Position numbers and translations under genes: made by a program. A DNA stretch of 64,000 bases from Rhodosporidiobolus odoratus (taxonomy: Eukaryota; Basidiomycota; Microbotryomycetes; Sporidiobolales; Sporidiobolaceae): contig JAOANU010000005.1 of the NCBI GenBank assembly GCA_034387635.1, positions 868,001 through 932,000 of the forward strand. The letters run 5' to 3'. Numbering within the stretch: the stretch's first letter is position 1; the number at the start of each line of letters is the position of its first letter. Under the pieces are notes generated by a model. That model did not search any database. It saw nothing but the letters and a program-made list of their open reading frames with translations, and was not told where the DNA came from. This document shows positions 52,969 through 63,207 of the stretch, piece after piece.

Positions 52969-54847
52969 ATGTCAGGGCGCGGCTCCGAACCCCCTACCGA
53001 ATACTTTGATGTCGAGATGAGCGGGGCGAGGAGGAGTGAGAAGTCAACTGATGAAGACGGGGTGAGCACTCTCTGGCCTCGTGGGCCGCAGTCTACTGAT
53101 CCCTCACGCACCCATAGAGCCACTCCGATACCCCCAGTCCCGCGACTGGCCGCAAACCTGTCGCCCTCTCCCAAGTCGACCAACTCGCCTCTTCCGACCA
53201 CGACCTTGAGTTCGACCTCGACGAAGATATCAAGCCTCTCGTCCCTTCCGCTCCCCCTAAGCGTACTGCGACTAGCAAATCGAGCGCCGGCCCACCCGAG
53301 GTTATCGACCTCCTCGACGAGAGCGACGGAGACGACGATCCTCAAGCTCCTCCCGCTACGTCTCCTTCTCACGCCGACCTAACTGCCCTTCGTTCCATCG
53401 TTCCCGACGTGGATCCGTCTTACCTTCTCAAGATCTATGTCGCTCGTGACAGGGATGTCGAGGCAGTTGTGGATGAGTTGATTCGGGGGAATTATCCGTT
53501 GAGGGGGAAGGAGGGAGAATGGAAGTTGGGGTATGCGCCTAGAGACGCGCCAAAGAGGGAACAGGATAACAACGAGGAAGAAGAAGAGGAGCAGGAGCTG
53601 GAGGATGAGGAGACCAGGCTCAAAAAGAAGAAAGTGATGGCGAAGAAACCCGTCGAGGGTGGCAAGAAGGATAAGGGTAAGGGCAAGGCGAAGACGCCCG
53701 AGAAGAAGAAGAAGAAGAAGCAGGGGCGTGTGCCGACTCCCCTCCCTGGCGAAGACGACGAGGTGGACCAGCTGGCTAGCGACGATGAACGCGAGGACGA
53801 GCAAGAGTCTGCAGAAGAGGAGGAAATTGAGAAAAGGGTGTATACGAAGGCGTCGGCGGTGAAGGAGGCAGAGTCGTGGCTGGATACTGAGGAAAGGGAA
53901 CCGGGAACCGACGACTACAAGAAGGCGGCGTACGTCGCTTTTCTTCCGCCAATTTAGAGTGAGACGGACTTTGACGCGGTGCTCCTTCTACAGCCTCATC
54001 CAGCTCTACACCGACTGGAGCGCTTATGCTGAGCTTCAGATCCGCAACTCTTTCGAGAGTGAGAAGTGCATGAACCTCTACACGCCGACTTGGTGAGCGG
54101 GTTTTCCTTTTCGTCTTACATCGTTACCGACCCTCATTGCGCTGCATCAGGTTCGAGCTCGCCCGTCTCAAGAAAGAAGGCGTTCTGATCAAGCTCAAAT
54201 CCGGGCCTCGTGACATGAGCGCTCCGATCCGTGGTACCGACGGTAAAGATCATGCGAGGCCGGCGCCTCCGCCGAGCCAGGAACTGGACGAGGAGGTCAA
54301 TTGGCTGGCGGCGTTCATCGGTTTGTCAATATTGCTTCGCTCAGCGCTGTCGCTGCTGACAAGGTAGAGATCGTTGCAGATTTCGGCGGAAAGGCTCTCG
54401 TCGAATCGGGCAAGATTAAGAAAACGCCCGCTCAGAAGCCCAACTCTCCGAACAAGGTACTTTCACCCCCAGCATCGTTCTCTCTTGTCGATCTACTCGA
54501 CTCTGCGCCGAGCTAACTGACACCGCTGCCTTGCACTGCTTCAGGAGAAACCCAAAGCGCCCAAGAAAGCCCAGTCGGTGAGCCGCCAAGCGCTTAAGGG
54601 CGGCAGCAAGATCACCGGTCAGCAGAGGAAGAAGGCCGAGAAGCGCGCGCTCGATTTCGGGCTCGAAGATGAGGGAGAATGCTGCGACGGTGAGGAGGAC
54701 GGCTGGAAACGCGGCGGATGGTTCGCTAACTCGTCTCCGAAGGCCAAGAAGCCGAAGACGGGCGAGTCGAGCGGCTTCGGCAACTCTTGGGTCAAGAGGG
54801 AGCCGGGTGTCGAGCCGTTCAGCGGTGTCGGCAGGAGACTCGGCTGA
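52969..54847 (+). CDS. Acidic/basic nuclear-type protein with CUE/UBA-like helix bundle, function unknown
   Basis: The start at 52969 gives MSGRGSEPPTEYFDVEMSG. After a first intron comes a Ser/Pro-rich stretch containing PPEVIDLLDESDGDDD, which resembles a SUMO-interacting motif (VIDLL next to acidic residues). A CUE-like segment follows: LTALRSIVPDVDPSYLLKIY, VARDRDVEAVVDELIRGNYP (about 53380-53495), similar to the N-terminal part of RNF216-type ligases. Long charged runs (EEEEEEQELEDEE, KKKKKKQGR) precede LIQLYTDWSAYAELQIRNSF and FELARLKKEGVLIKLKSGPR. The last exon has a basic region and DFGLEDEGECCDGEEDGWKR. No RING or RBR cysteine pattern is present, so ligase activity is not supported. 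Introns lie near 53060-53118, 53930-53990, 54093-54150, 54318-54380 and 54455-54543. A SUMO- or ubiquitin-linked nuclear adaptor is a guess. Confidence 0.7.
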
Positions 54848-55509
54848 GTGTGATTGGAGGGATGGGAAGAATTCGACGGGGGAATCGTGTGTCGTCGTTT
54901 CGCTTTTTTCGCCATCCACTCACTCGTTCTGTATCAGCTTTCCCTTCTTCTCTCTCTCTCTCTCTCTCGCTTGTAGTACGCTTGTCGTTGTCGCCGTATG
55001 TAGCATGATCCCGTTCAGCAGTACCCGCTTGCATCCATCTGACCTTCTCAGTTCCGCTTTCCTTCCGTCGTTCGCGTCGAATCGGGGGAACTGTGGGCAT
55101 CGAGCTCAGAGTACAGCTTTCCTCTGATTGAGAGCATCAGCCTGCCAGAGAAAGGTTCTGAAAAGCGTATCCGGGGTCCTCTTCGCCCCCACATCTATTC
55201 TTCCTGCTGCTCTTTTGCATTCCCTCATTTCGTTCAGACCCCTCATCATCCATTTTGAGTACGAGCACGAGTTCCAAGCTGCCGGCAGTAGAGTGCTTGG
55301 GCGCAGAGGACAGGGAGAAAATTAACGTGAGAGGTGAATGGGCGGAAGCTCTTCAGGCGGCATGTTATCTGTTCTCGAGTCTGCTCCAGCTGCATTCGTC
55401 ACGACGACAAGAACAGAGCAGCGAGAAGCTGAGCCAGTACACGCACTCATGCTCTGAAAGGAAGGACAACAATCCGGAAGAAGCAAGAAAATTGCGGAGC
55501 AAGCACAGT
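54848..55509. other. Convergent 3' region
   Basis: About 660 bp lie between two stop codons on opposite strands. A CT dinucleotide run lies at about 54951-54968. No coding frame is convincing. It holds the 3' UTRs of the CUE-like and SPF45 genes. Confidence 0.4.
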
Positions 55510-58322
55510 TTACAGATCATGCTGACCAGCATGGAACGCCTTCTCGTTGTAGAACCTGCAAGGGCTTCCGTCAGCCGCAGTTCAAAGCGAGTGTAAAGGG
55601 AACAAGCGCACCTCGCCTTGACCGTCCTGCCGCCGAAGAACCGACCGTCGAAGTTCCGGACGGCGTTGTATCCACCCGCAAGTCTATGTCTCCCAGCCTT
55701 TCGTGAGTACTGTTCTGCTCCATAAAGTCGAAGCATCACCGGGGGGGGGGGGAAAGAGAAATAGACGAAAGCGAACGCACCCGCTCATAACCAAGAAGAT
55801 CCTAACACCCTCTTCTTCAGGCGCCCCTGGAACAATCTTAACCGCACATCTCTCGACCACTCCAAACTTGCCCGCCTCCTCGGCCACCTCCCCTGGCAGG
55901 TCATCATCCACCTCCTCCCTCGCACAAAGATTCGTCAACAAGACCACTCGACTAGGCTCTCCCCCCATTCGTTCCTTTTCCTCTTTCAACCTCTGATCCC
56001 TCGACCCATCGACAACCGTGTTTCGTCCCGACATCCCCGTCGGCGCAGGAGGTGGGGGAGCTTCGCCCGCTTTCTTAGCTTTGGCGAGCGCTTTCTTCGA
56101 AGGTCCAGTGGGGGCTTTGTGAGCGGAGAGGGCAGAGGTGATACCTGATTCGGATGCACCGAGACCTTTGCCGGCTTCCCAGCCGTATTTGGACATGAGG
56201 CGTTCGGAGAAGGAACGGGTGTCGGGTCTGCAAGGCGACGATTCGAACGAGGGTGAGCAGGTTCTCGGACGGCTGTGAGAGGGACGCGAGACAGCGTACT
56301 CGGCAGCTTCTGCAGGAGCGGTACCAAGACCGAGAGTTCCGGCTGGCGCGAAACCAGGATAAGCTCCACCGGGCGGCGCTGGCCCTGCACCCTCTGGCAT
56401 GCTAGGGGCAGGAGCAGAAGGCGGCGCGAACGCTCCACCCAACTTGCTCAGCCTCGCCGCAATTTCCCTAGCCTTGGCTTGCGCTGCATCGACGGCGGCT
56501 AATGGAGAAGGAGCTGAAGCAGAGGAGGGCTCGTTCACCGTGGCGAAGGATGCGGAGGAAGCAGGCGAGACTGACGGAGGGCCTTGAGGATATGGCTGGG
56601 GCTGTGCGGGGAAGGACGCGCCTGGAGGAGGCATGAAGCCTGGAGGCGGTGGCGGTGGAGCGGGATAAGCTCCTGCTGCAGTGGCGGGAGCGAAGGAGGG
56701 AGGCACGAAAGGTGGAGGCGGTGGGGGTACTGCTCTGCTGGCTGGTGCGAAGGTAGGCGGCGGAGGTGGAGGCGCGCCACGAGAGAGAGCCAGACGACGC
56801 TGGTACGCTTCTTCGCCGGTTTCTTCGGTTCGAGAGGCGAGGCCTGCGCGGCGGGCGTAGGCTTCTTCGCCTGTCTCTTCGCGCTTCGCTGATACTGCTG
56901 GAGGCAGAGCGGAGGCGGGCTGAAATGCGGGAGCGGCTGGCGGGAATGCGGGAGCGGCTGGCGCGAATGCGGGAGCTTCTGGCTGAGAAGCCCGCGCAGC
57001 CGCTGTGCGCTGGAAGGAAGGAGGGGCGCCAGAAGACAGCGCAAGGCGGCGAGCATAGGCTTCATCTCCAGTCTCCTCACGCGAAGGGGCCGAGGGAGGC
57101 TCGTACGAGGAGGGAGGGGGGAAGGAAGGGCCGGCGGAAGAAGGGCCAGGAGGGTCGTCGTAGGAAGTCGGAGGCGCGAAGAACCGAGGCTTTTTGCTCG
57201 CTGTTCCAGGTGAATTGTCTGTTGAGTCTTCTTCTTCGCGAGAACACGACGACGAAGGAAACGGTACCTCTCTCCTCGTCCTCTCGCGCCTTCTCCTTGT
57301 CTCGTTCGTCTTCCGAATAGTAGCTGGACCCGCTATCGGCCGATCCTTCGCGGTCACGACGGCGCCGGTCTTCCTCCTCGCGCTCCAAGCGGCGCTGTGC
57401 CCGAAGGAGGCGTACGTGGGTCTTGTATGCAGCCTGTATGTCAAGAGAATGACAAGGTCAGTTTGGATCGCCCCAACCATAAACGCTAGCTTGCAAACTG
57501 CGGCTCTGCGTTCGGCGAGTGACGCTGGAAGAAAATGGAGCGTACATAGTCGCAGGGCCTTGCGGGATCATACGGCACGCTCGTAAACGCCAACGCGGGG
57601 TCATCCCTTGCCTTCCCCTTGCCCTTCTTCTTCTTTTCCCTCTTCTTCTCCTGCTGCGCCAGCTTCATTCCGGCCGCACTGTTCTGGAACCCGTTGACAT
57701 CGCCCGCGTCTTTCGACGCGTCCTGAACGATGTCCTCGAGTACGAAAGAGGGCGGCACGATAATGCGACGGGCGCGAGTGCGGGTAGCGGTGGTAGGTGC
57801 CGGCGAAGCAGACGCCGGGGCGGAACTGGTGTTGGTTGAAGGTGCAAACGGTTTGACAAGTTCGGCGGCTTCAGGCTTGCTGACGGCACTCCATTTGTTA
57901 ATGGGCGCTTTCTTGTCCGGTTGAGCTACCAAACTGGCCTTGCCCTTGGTGACAAAGCGCGCTGCCTGGGCCGTTACGGCACCCTCGTCGTCGTCAGCGT
58001 CTGCACTAGCGCCAAAGACAGACTTGAGGGCAATAGCTCCGGGGCGGGAGACGGCGGAAGGCGCGGGTTTCTTGCGGACCGTGGGGGCAAAGCGAAGGGC
58101 GGCGGACCAGTTTGACGCTGCGAAGGCTCGGGACGTTCAGATTCCGCGACTGTCTAGAGCAGGACTGTGCGCACGGTTTGGGTTTGCCTCGGCTTGAGAT
58201 TGAGGCCGAGACGAAGCAACTGATGAAGATGCTGGAGTCGCGGTTGGTTGAGCTGGAGTAGCGGGGCTGTCCTGGGGTTGTTTCGACTTGGCTGAGAAGC
58301 TTATACCCCCATACAACGACAT
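55510..58322 (-). CDS. Splicing factor SPF45 (RBM17 homolog): G-patch plus UHM-type RRM
   Basis: SPF45 acts in second-step 3' splice-site choice and binds U2AF/SF1-type ligands through its UHM. It starts MSLYGGISFSAKSKQ at 58322. An Ala/Pro/Ser-rich region follows, then NWSAALRFAPTVRKK and PFAPSTNTSSAP, and a basic KKREKKKKGKGKARD before YDPARPCDY. Three copies of a repeated motif related to EETGEEAYARR lie at about 56790-57090; human SPF45 has one such GEEAYLRR element. A long Pro-rich stretch leads to the G-patch SERLMSKYGWEAGKGLGASE. The RRM has RVVLLTNLCAREEVDDDLPG, FGVVERCAVKIVPGAPEEEG and VRIFLV. After an intron holding a 12-base G run come GGYNAVRNFDGRFFGGRTVK and, after one more intron, ARFYNEKAFHAGQHDL, with stop TAA at 55510. 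RFYNE is the UHM RxF-type signature. The assignment is firm; two small introns in the RRM are uncertain. Confidence 0.88.
55741..55752 (+). repeat. G homopolymer in an SPF45 intron
   Basis: Twelve G on the plus strand give a C run in the transcript, inside an intron of the SPF45 RRM region, shortly before the acceptor. It could form part of the pyrimidine tract. Confidence 0.85.
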
Positions 58323-58379
58323 CTTCCGACGCGGCGAGCAAGGTGAAGCGTGATGAAAGTGTGAGAACGGCGATACAAG

Positions 58380-59034
58380 TAGGCGTACGCAACAATCTTC
58401 GCCGGTTTCGTTCACTTCTCAGAATTAAAGTGAAAAGTGACTTCTGACCGGTTTTCACTTTCTAGCTGTTGTTGCGTAGAGCGAAACGCACTTTCTGCTC
58501 GCCTCACTTTCAAGGCCGGCTGCCCGCTTCTGTCCCGCTCTCCTACGCCTTACGCAATGTCAGACTGCTTGTTACACGCTCGCACGGCCACTGGAGACCG
58601 AAGCAAGACCGCAGAGCTTCAATAGAGCGTGTTCGCTGACCCCTACTCCTCCTGCCGCGCCCTCAACTCACGATCTCGCGCTCTGCCACCAACTTGAGAC
58701 ACTTGCCCGCTGCCGTCACCGCCTCTATACACTCCTGCAGTATGCGCACTTCCTCCGCAGCGCTCAAGACGACGTAGTTGCGATGTTGGGAGGCGGTTGT
58801 AACATGTCGTGAGAGGGCTAAGAGGCGTGGGCGGCGTGGGCGTGACAAAGTGAAAAGTGAAAAGTGAACAGGCGGCCACCGGAGCCTCAGTTCTGACGCC
58901 CGGAACGGCGACGAGCACTTTTCAGAATAAGTGAACAGTCGGCACTTTCAGATCTGCCGCTGCATTTCTGCGTAGTCACTTGTCACTTTATTCTGACTCG
59001 TCCACAAAGTGAAAAAGATTGTTGCGTACCCCTA
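58380..59034. mobile_element. Non-autonomous terminal-inverted-repeat element (MITE-like)
   Basis: The left end (58380-58399) and the reverse complement of the right end (59015-59034) agree at 19 of 20 positions, sharing GTACGCAACAATCTT without mismatch. Both ends are bounded by TA, as expected for Tc1/mariner-type insertion, although TA is also part of the inverted repeat. Just inside both ends lies a second shared block, TCAGAAT(T)AAAGTGA followed by AAGTGACT. Further TCACTTTT/AAAAGTGA copies occur at about 58453, 58490-58515, 58847-58867, 58917 and 58945. No transposase frame is present. The interior contains a minus-strand exon-like open stretch. Whether other copies exist in the genome cannot be seen here. 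Confidence 0.6.
58663..58848 (-). other. Exon-like open stretch inside the inverted-repeat element
   Basis: A minus-strand frame reads HRNYVVLSAAEEVRILQECI and EAVTAAGKCLKLVAEREI. It is immediately followed by a perfect GTGAGT donor-like site at about 58671-58676, and then by a CAG acceptor-like site that would open another 100 nt in phase. This could be a gene fragment captured by the element or a small unrecognised gene. I assign no function. Confidence 0.3.
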
Positions 59035-59202
59035 GTGGTCAACCTCCTGTTCATACCGTGCTATTCCAGTTACAGGCTAGTCCATCACATCCATCAGCCC
59101 ATCCTGAACTCACTCGCCCACTTGTTCACCCGTCAACCCGCTCCCTCCGCCGTTCCTCCTTCCCCCACCTCATCATCTTCCGCCCCGTCTCGCTCTCTCG
59201 TC

Positions 59203-60502
59203 ATGCCGGCTCCTCAAGCCTGGCAGCCTGCTAGAGCACGCGTACAGCTCAAGCTGGCTATACAACGTGTAAGACTTCTCCAGCAGAAACGCACGCAGCT
59301 GGCCAAGCAGACCCGGAGGGAGGTCGCATCTCAACTCGAGAAGGGCAAGCAAGAGAGCGCTAGGATAAAGGTGGAGGGACTCTTGTCGGAAGATCTCTAT
59401 GTCGAACTACTCGAAGTGCTCGAACTGTTAGTCCCCCTTTGTTCTGCCACGATCCTTTCCTTCTCTTTTCTTGCTCACCTCTGTTGCGCTTGTCCAGCTA
59501 CTGTGAACTGCTTCTTGCCCGCTTTGGCCTGCTCGAGACCATCAAGTAGGCTTTTGAGCTGCTGTCCCTCTGTGGCTAGGCGGACTTGCTCACTGGTCAT
59601 GCGTACAGGGAAGTTGACCCCGGCGTGCAAGAGGCGGTTGCTGGCCTGATCCACGCGGCACCCCGGTACGTTCTCGCATAGTGCAACTGAACCCATTCGT
59701 CTCAAACCTTCCTGACGGCCTCGGCGACTACCCACATTTCCGCGTGCAGAACCGAGTTGAAAGAACTGCACGTCCTCCGCGAAATGCTCATGTCGAAAGG
59801 CGGACGAGACTTTGCTATTGCCTGCGTCGACAACATCGACAACATGGTCCCGGATCGGGTGACGAGCAAGCTCATCGTCGCTCCTCCGGCGCCTGAGCTG
59901 ATTGACCTCTATCTTTTTGAGATTGCGAAGGCTGTGCGTTTTAGTCATTTCGTGACCTTGGTCTCGAGGAGATACATCCTCACTCACGACGAGCTGTTGA
60001 TCCACAGTATTCCGTCGAATGGCGGCCGCAAGGGTTCCCAGACCCCAATGCCCCAGTAGAAGAATTAGCTCCGCCTTCCGTTCGTCCTTCTTTTCCTTTT
60101 GCCATTTTCTCCCCACAAAACCAATATCTATCCGTACTACAGGCTGCGGGCGTACCGAATGCAGTCTCAATCATCACTTCTGCCGCTCCCTCGACCGCTG
60201 CAACTACCTCCACTGGATCACAACCACCGCAGACCCCAACTAAACCCCACTCCATTCCTCCTTTCGACGCACCTTCGATGCCTCTCACCCCTCCCGTCGA
60301 ACCAGGGAACGCGAAAGATGTCGTGGTCGCCAAGACGAACCTACCAACGGCATCGAGCAGCGCCGCTCCTTCCCTACCACCGCCAGCTGCAGCAGCCAAT
60401 GGTGCAGCGTCATCGGGCGGACTGGGCCCAGCGCCGGTCAAGCCGAAAGAGGATGAGTTTGACGCGCTCAGGAAGAGGTTTGAGGATCTAAAGAAGCGAT
60501 AA
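59203..60502 (+). CDS. IST1: IST1-family ESCRT-III regulator
   Basis: IST1 regulates Vps4 and ESCRT-III at endosomes. The start at ATG 59203 gives MPAPQAWQPARARVQLKLAI, then the ESCRT-III-like helices QRVRLLQQKRTQLAKQTRRE, VASQLEKGKQESARIKVEGL, LSEDLYVELLEVLEL and, after an intron (about 59427-59497), YCELLLARFGLLE. Later come EVDPGVQEAVAGLIHAAPR, ELKELHVLREMLMSKGGRDF, AIACVDNIDNMVPDRVTSKL and APPAPELIDLYLFEIAKA. A Pro/Ser/Thr-rich linker leads to the C-terminal EDEFDALRKRFEDLKKR, a good MIM1-type Vps4-binding helix. Three or four introns are visible. The length, about 340 residues, is normal for the family. Confidence 0.92.
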
Positions 60503-60668
60503 GTGAGTTGAGAAGGAATAAAAGCCAGTTTGTAATGCTCGGAAGTGTTGGTAATCCTCGATACAAAAGTGAGAATGGAAAGGTTACCTCGCTCTCCTGA
60601 CCGGCGACTGCGTTGATCCGCTTCGTGGACTCGTCGCTGCTTGCCCTCACTTCGGTAGAACTACTAGA
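60503..60668. other. Short spacer IST1 / RBM25-type gene
   Basis: 166 bp lie between the IST1 stop and the next start codon on the same strand. It is short enough that the IST1 3' UTR and the next promoter must overlap closely. Confidence 0.4.
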
Positions 60669-63207
60669 ATGTACGGTAGAGGTACGGCTTCCCCCTCCAA
60701 GCTACTCGTGCAGCTCTCGCTCAATCTCATCTCTCATCGCAGGTCCTCCACAAGATTACCGCCCTAACAACGGTTATGGTCCACCGGGGGGCTACCAAAA
60801 CCCTGGAGGAGGTGGAGGAGGTGGCTATTCTGGCGGACAACGCTCCCACGCCGGTCTAGGCGCGCCTGGCGCACCTTCTTCCCTCCCTCGTCCTGCCAAC
60901 CTTCCTCAAACTCCTTCCTTCTCGACTCCCCCGCCGTCGGGGTTCACTCCTGCAAGTGGGTTTGGATCTCCGGCAAGCGAGACACAGGACAAGTTCAGCT
61001 TGTTCGTCGGAAGCATCGTCGACGGCGTCGAGAATGGATGGTTGGAAAAGATCCTCGGGGTGCGCTCTTGCGCCTCAGTACCTGCTATCTCTTCCTTGCT
61101 CACTTATTCACAAGATCTATCTGTACAGGTGGTCGGTCCCGTCCTCTCATTCCGCCGCCCTACTCCCGCATTCGCGTTTGTCGAGTACGCGGATCCGGAA
61201 AGCGTCTTGCGGTGCTTGGAAGTCGTGAACGGCGTAAACATCAAGGCGCAAAGCGGAGCGGAAAAGCCCATACTGGTCAAGGCAGATGAGAAGACCCGGG
61301 CGAGGTTGGATGAGTACGAGAAAGGGAGGGTTACGGACGAGGTGCGTTTTCCTTTCTCGCCTTGACTGTTCTCGGAGGTCAAACATATGCATTCTACCAC
61401 AGTCTACTTCCGACTTGACACAACAAGCCAAAGAAGACCTAACCTCCATCCTCGCCCGAATCGCCGCTGGCGACCCTATCACCGCCGCGGTCGTCGCAGA
61501 AGACGAATCCTCGCGTACCCTGCCAGGAAGCGGAGGTCCCCGTCTTCCTCGTCACCTCGAAGACCTCGCCCCGGAAGACCTCCCCGACGCTCAACGCACG
61601 AACACCCTGAGCGAGATCAGCAAGTTTCGCGAGCGAGCCGTCAAGCGTGCGACGGAGAAACATCAGTTGACGCAGCAGATTGAGGAGAGGAGGAGGGCCA
61701 TGATTGAAAGTAGGGTGGCTCAGCAGCGGGCGCAAGCGAGTGGGCAGCAGGGCTCGCCGACTGGTCTGCAGGGGGCGAGTGGGAGTCCCAGTGGGCCGGG
61801 GCAGGATCCGCAGAGCTACAACCGGCCGCAGGCTTTCGTGGCGGGACAGAATGGGCAGCAACAGCAGCAGCCGCAGGGCGACGGCGAACTGGACGATATC
61901 AAGAGGGAGAGGGAAAGGGCTGAGAGGGAATTGAGGCATCAGGAGGGGATCTTCCGCGACGTGCGTCACTGCTTTCTCTCCATGCACGCATGCGCTCGAT
62001 CTTACGCTGACAATCTTCCCATGTTCGCAGCGAGAGCGGCGATTTGAAGCTCGCGAGCGGGCTCGCATTCAGGCTTGGGAACGTGAAGCGGCTCGCGAAC
62101 GGAATGTCGCAGAACAGGAAGATCGCGATAGGGCGTTCATGGCCGAAAGGCTGGCAACATGGGACGATGACCGAGAAGCCGACCGGGGCAGGGAGTCGTT
62201 TTACATTGACCGGTGAGCCCCATTCTTGACTTCTTTTCGGTGAATAATCTTATTTATTGGAGTGTACTTGGCAGTATTCGCTGGCGTGCACAGCGCAAGC
62301 CTCTGCGAGCTCGAGAAGCCGAGGCGGACTCCCGCGATCGTGCCGTCGAAGCCCAGCACCTGGCTTCGATCGAGCAGCGAGCCGATTCCTTCCTCTCCCA
62401 GCACGCCGACCTCTTCGCCAACTCCCTTCCGACTGGGCCTGGTGCTCCTTCTGCTTCCTCTGCAGCTCCAAGACCCGATGGAAGCGCTGCACCGTCTCCT
62501 GCCCCTGGAAACGCCACGCCTGCCAGCGCTGCAGGACTGCCCACCTCCGTCAAACTCAGTATTAACGCCGCCTCGAAACCGGCCACGACGGACGCGCCCA
62601 AGCCTCGCCCTACAGCGCTTGCGATGGAAGATGAGGAGGAAGAAGGCCGACGGAAGAGGGCGCTTATCCCGCTCAGCTACTCGGACGATGAGGAGGGCCC
62701 TCGCCCGTCTTCGAAGGCGGAGGTGAAGCGTCCGTCGAGGGAGGAGACCCATCGCAAGCAGCGCGAGATCGAAGACAAGGTTCCGAATGACAGGAGCGGC
62801 TTGTGGGAATGGAAGGTTAGATGGGACGTGCTGGGTCAGGTGCGCCTCGTTTCTTTCTTTTTTGCCCATCGCGACGCCGCTCAACCTGCTTCTTTGGAAT
62901 CTACAGGACATCGTTAAGCAAAAGATCCTGCCCTTCGCGAATCAGCTGATTGTGAAATACCTCGGAGGAGAGGAGGCGGAGCTCTTGAACGTTGTTGAGG
63001 AATACTTGCGCGACCGCAAGACTCCTCAAGATCTGCTTGATGAGCTCGAGCCGGTACGTCTCTATCCCCTGCACTGCGTCCTCGTGGTGCTTGCTGACAA
63101 GCCACGCCGCTCAGGTTCTCGACGAAGACGCGACCGACTTTGTCGTCAAGATCTGGCGTCAATTGGCGGTTGAGACGGAGCTGAGGCACGCAGGAGTGGA
63201 TCTGTGA
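60669..63207 (+). CDS. RNA-binding protein with RRM and PWI domain (RBM25 / Snu71 type)
   Basis: This is a U1 snRNP-associated splicing regulator. A 13-nt first exon (MYGR, 60669-60681) splices to GPPQDYRPNNGYGPPGGYQN and a Gly-rich segment. The RRM has DKFSLFVGSIVDGVENGWLE, VVGPVLSFRRPTPAFAFVEY and ADPESVLRCLEVVNGVNIKA. The RBM25-type linker reads EKPILVKADEKTRARLDEYE. A Glu/Arg-rich middle region follows: EISKFRERAVKRATEKHQLT, DDIKRERERAERELRHQEGI and RFEARERARIQAWEREAARE. A Pro/Ser segment leads to the acidic LIPLSYSDDEEGP and the C-terminal PWI domain: WEWKVRWDVLGQ, DIVKQKILPFANQLIVKYLG and LRDRKTPQDLLDELEP. The last exon reads VLDEDATDFVVKIWRQLAVE and ends GVDL at 63207. About seven introns are present. 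The domain order matches RBM25. Confidence 0.88.

Larger units (their letters stand above)
58323..59202. promoter_or_regulatory. Divergent intergenic region SPF45 / IST1, largely filled by an inverted-repeat element
   Basis: The promoters of both genes must lie in these 880 bp, but about 655 bp of it is the element at 58380-59034. Only about 57 bp separate the element from the SPF45 start and about 168 bp from the IST1 start. Many TGAAAAGTGA/TCACTTTT copies dominate the sequence. Confidence 0.5.
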
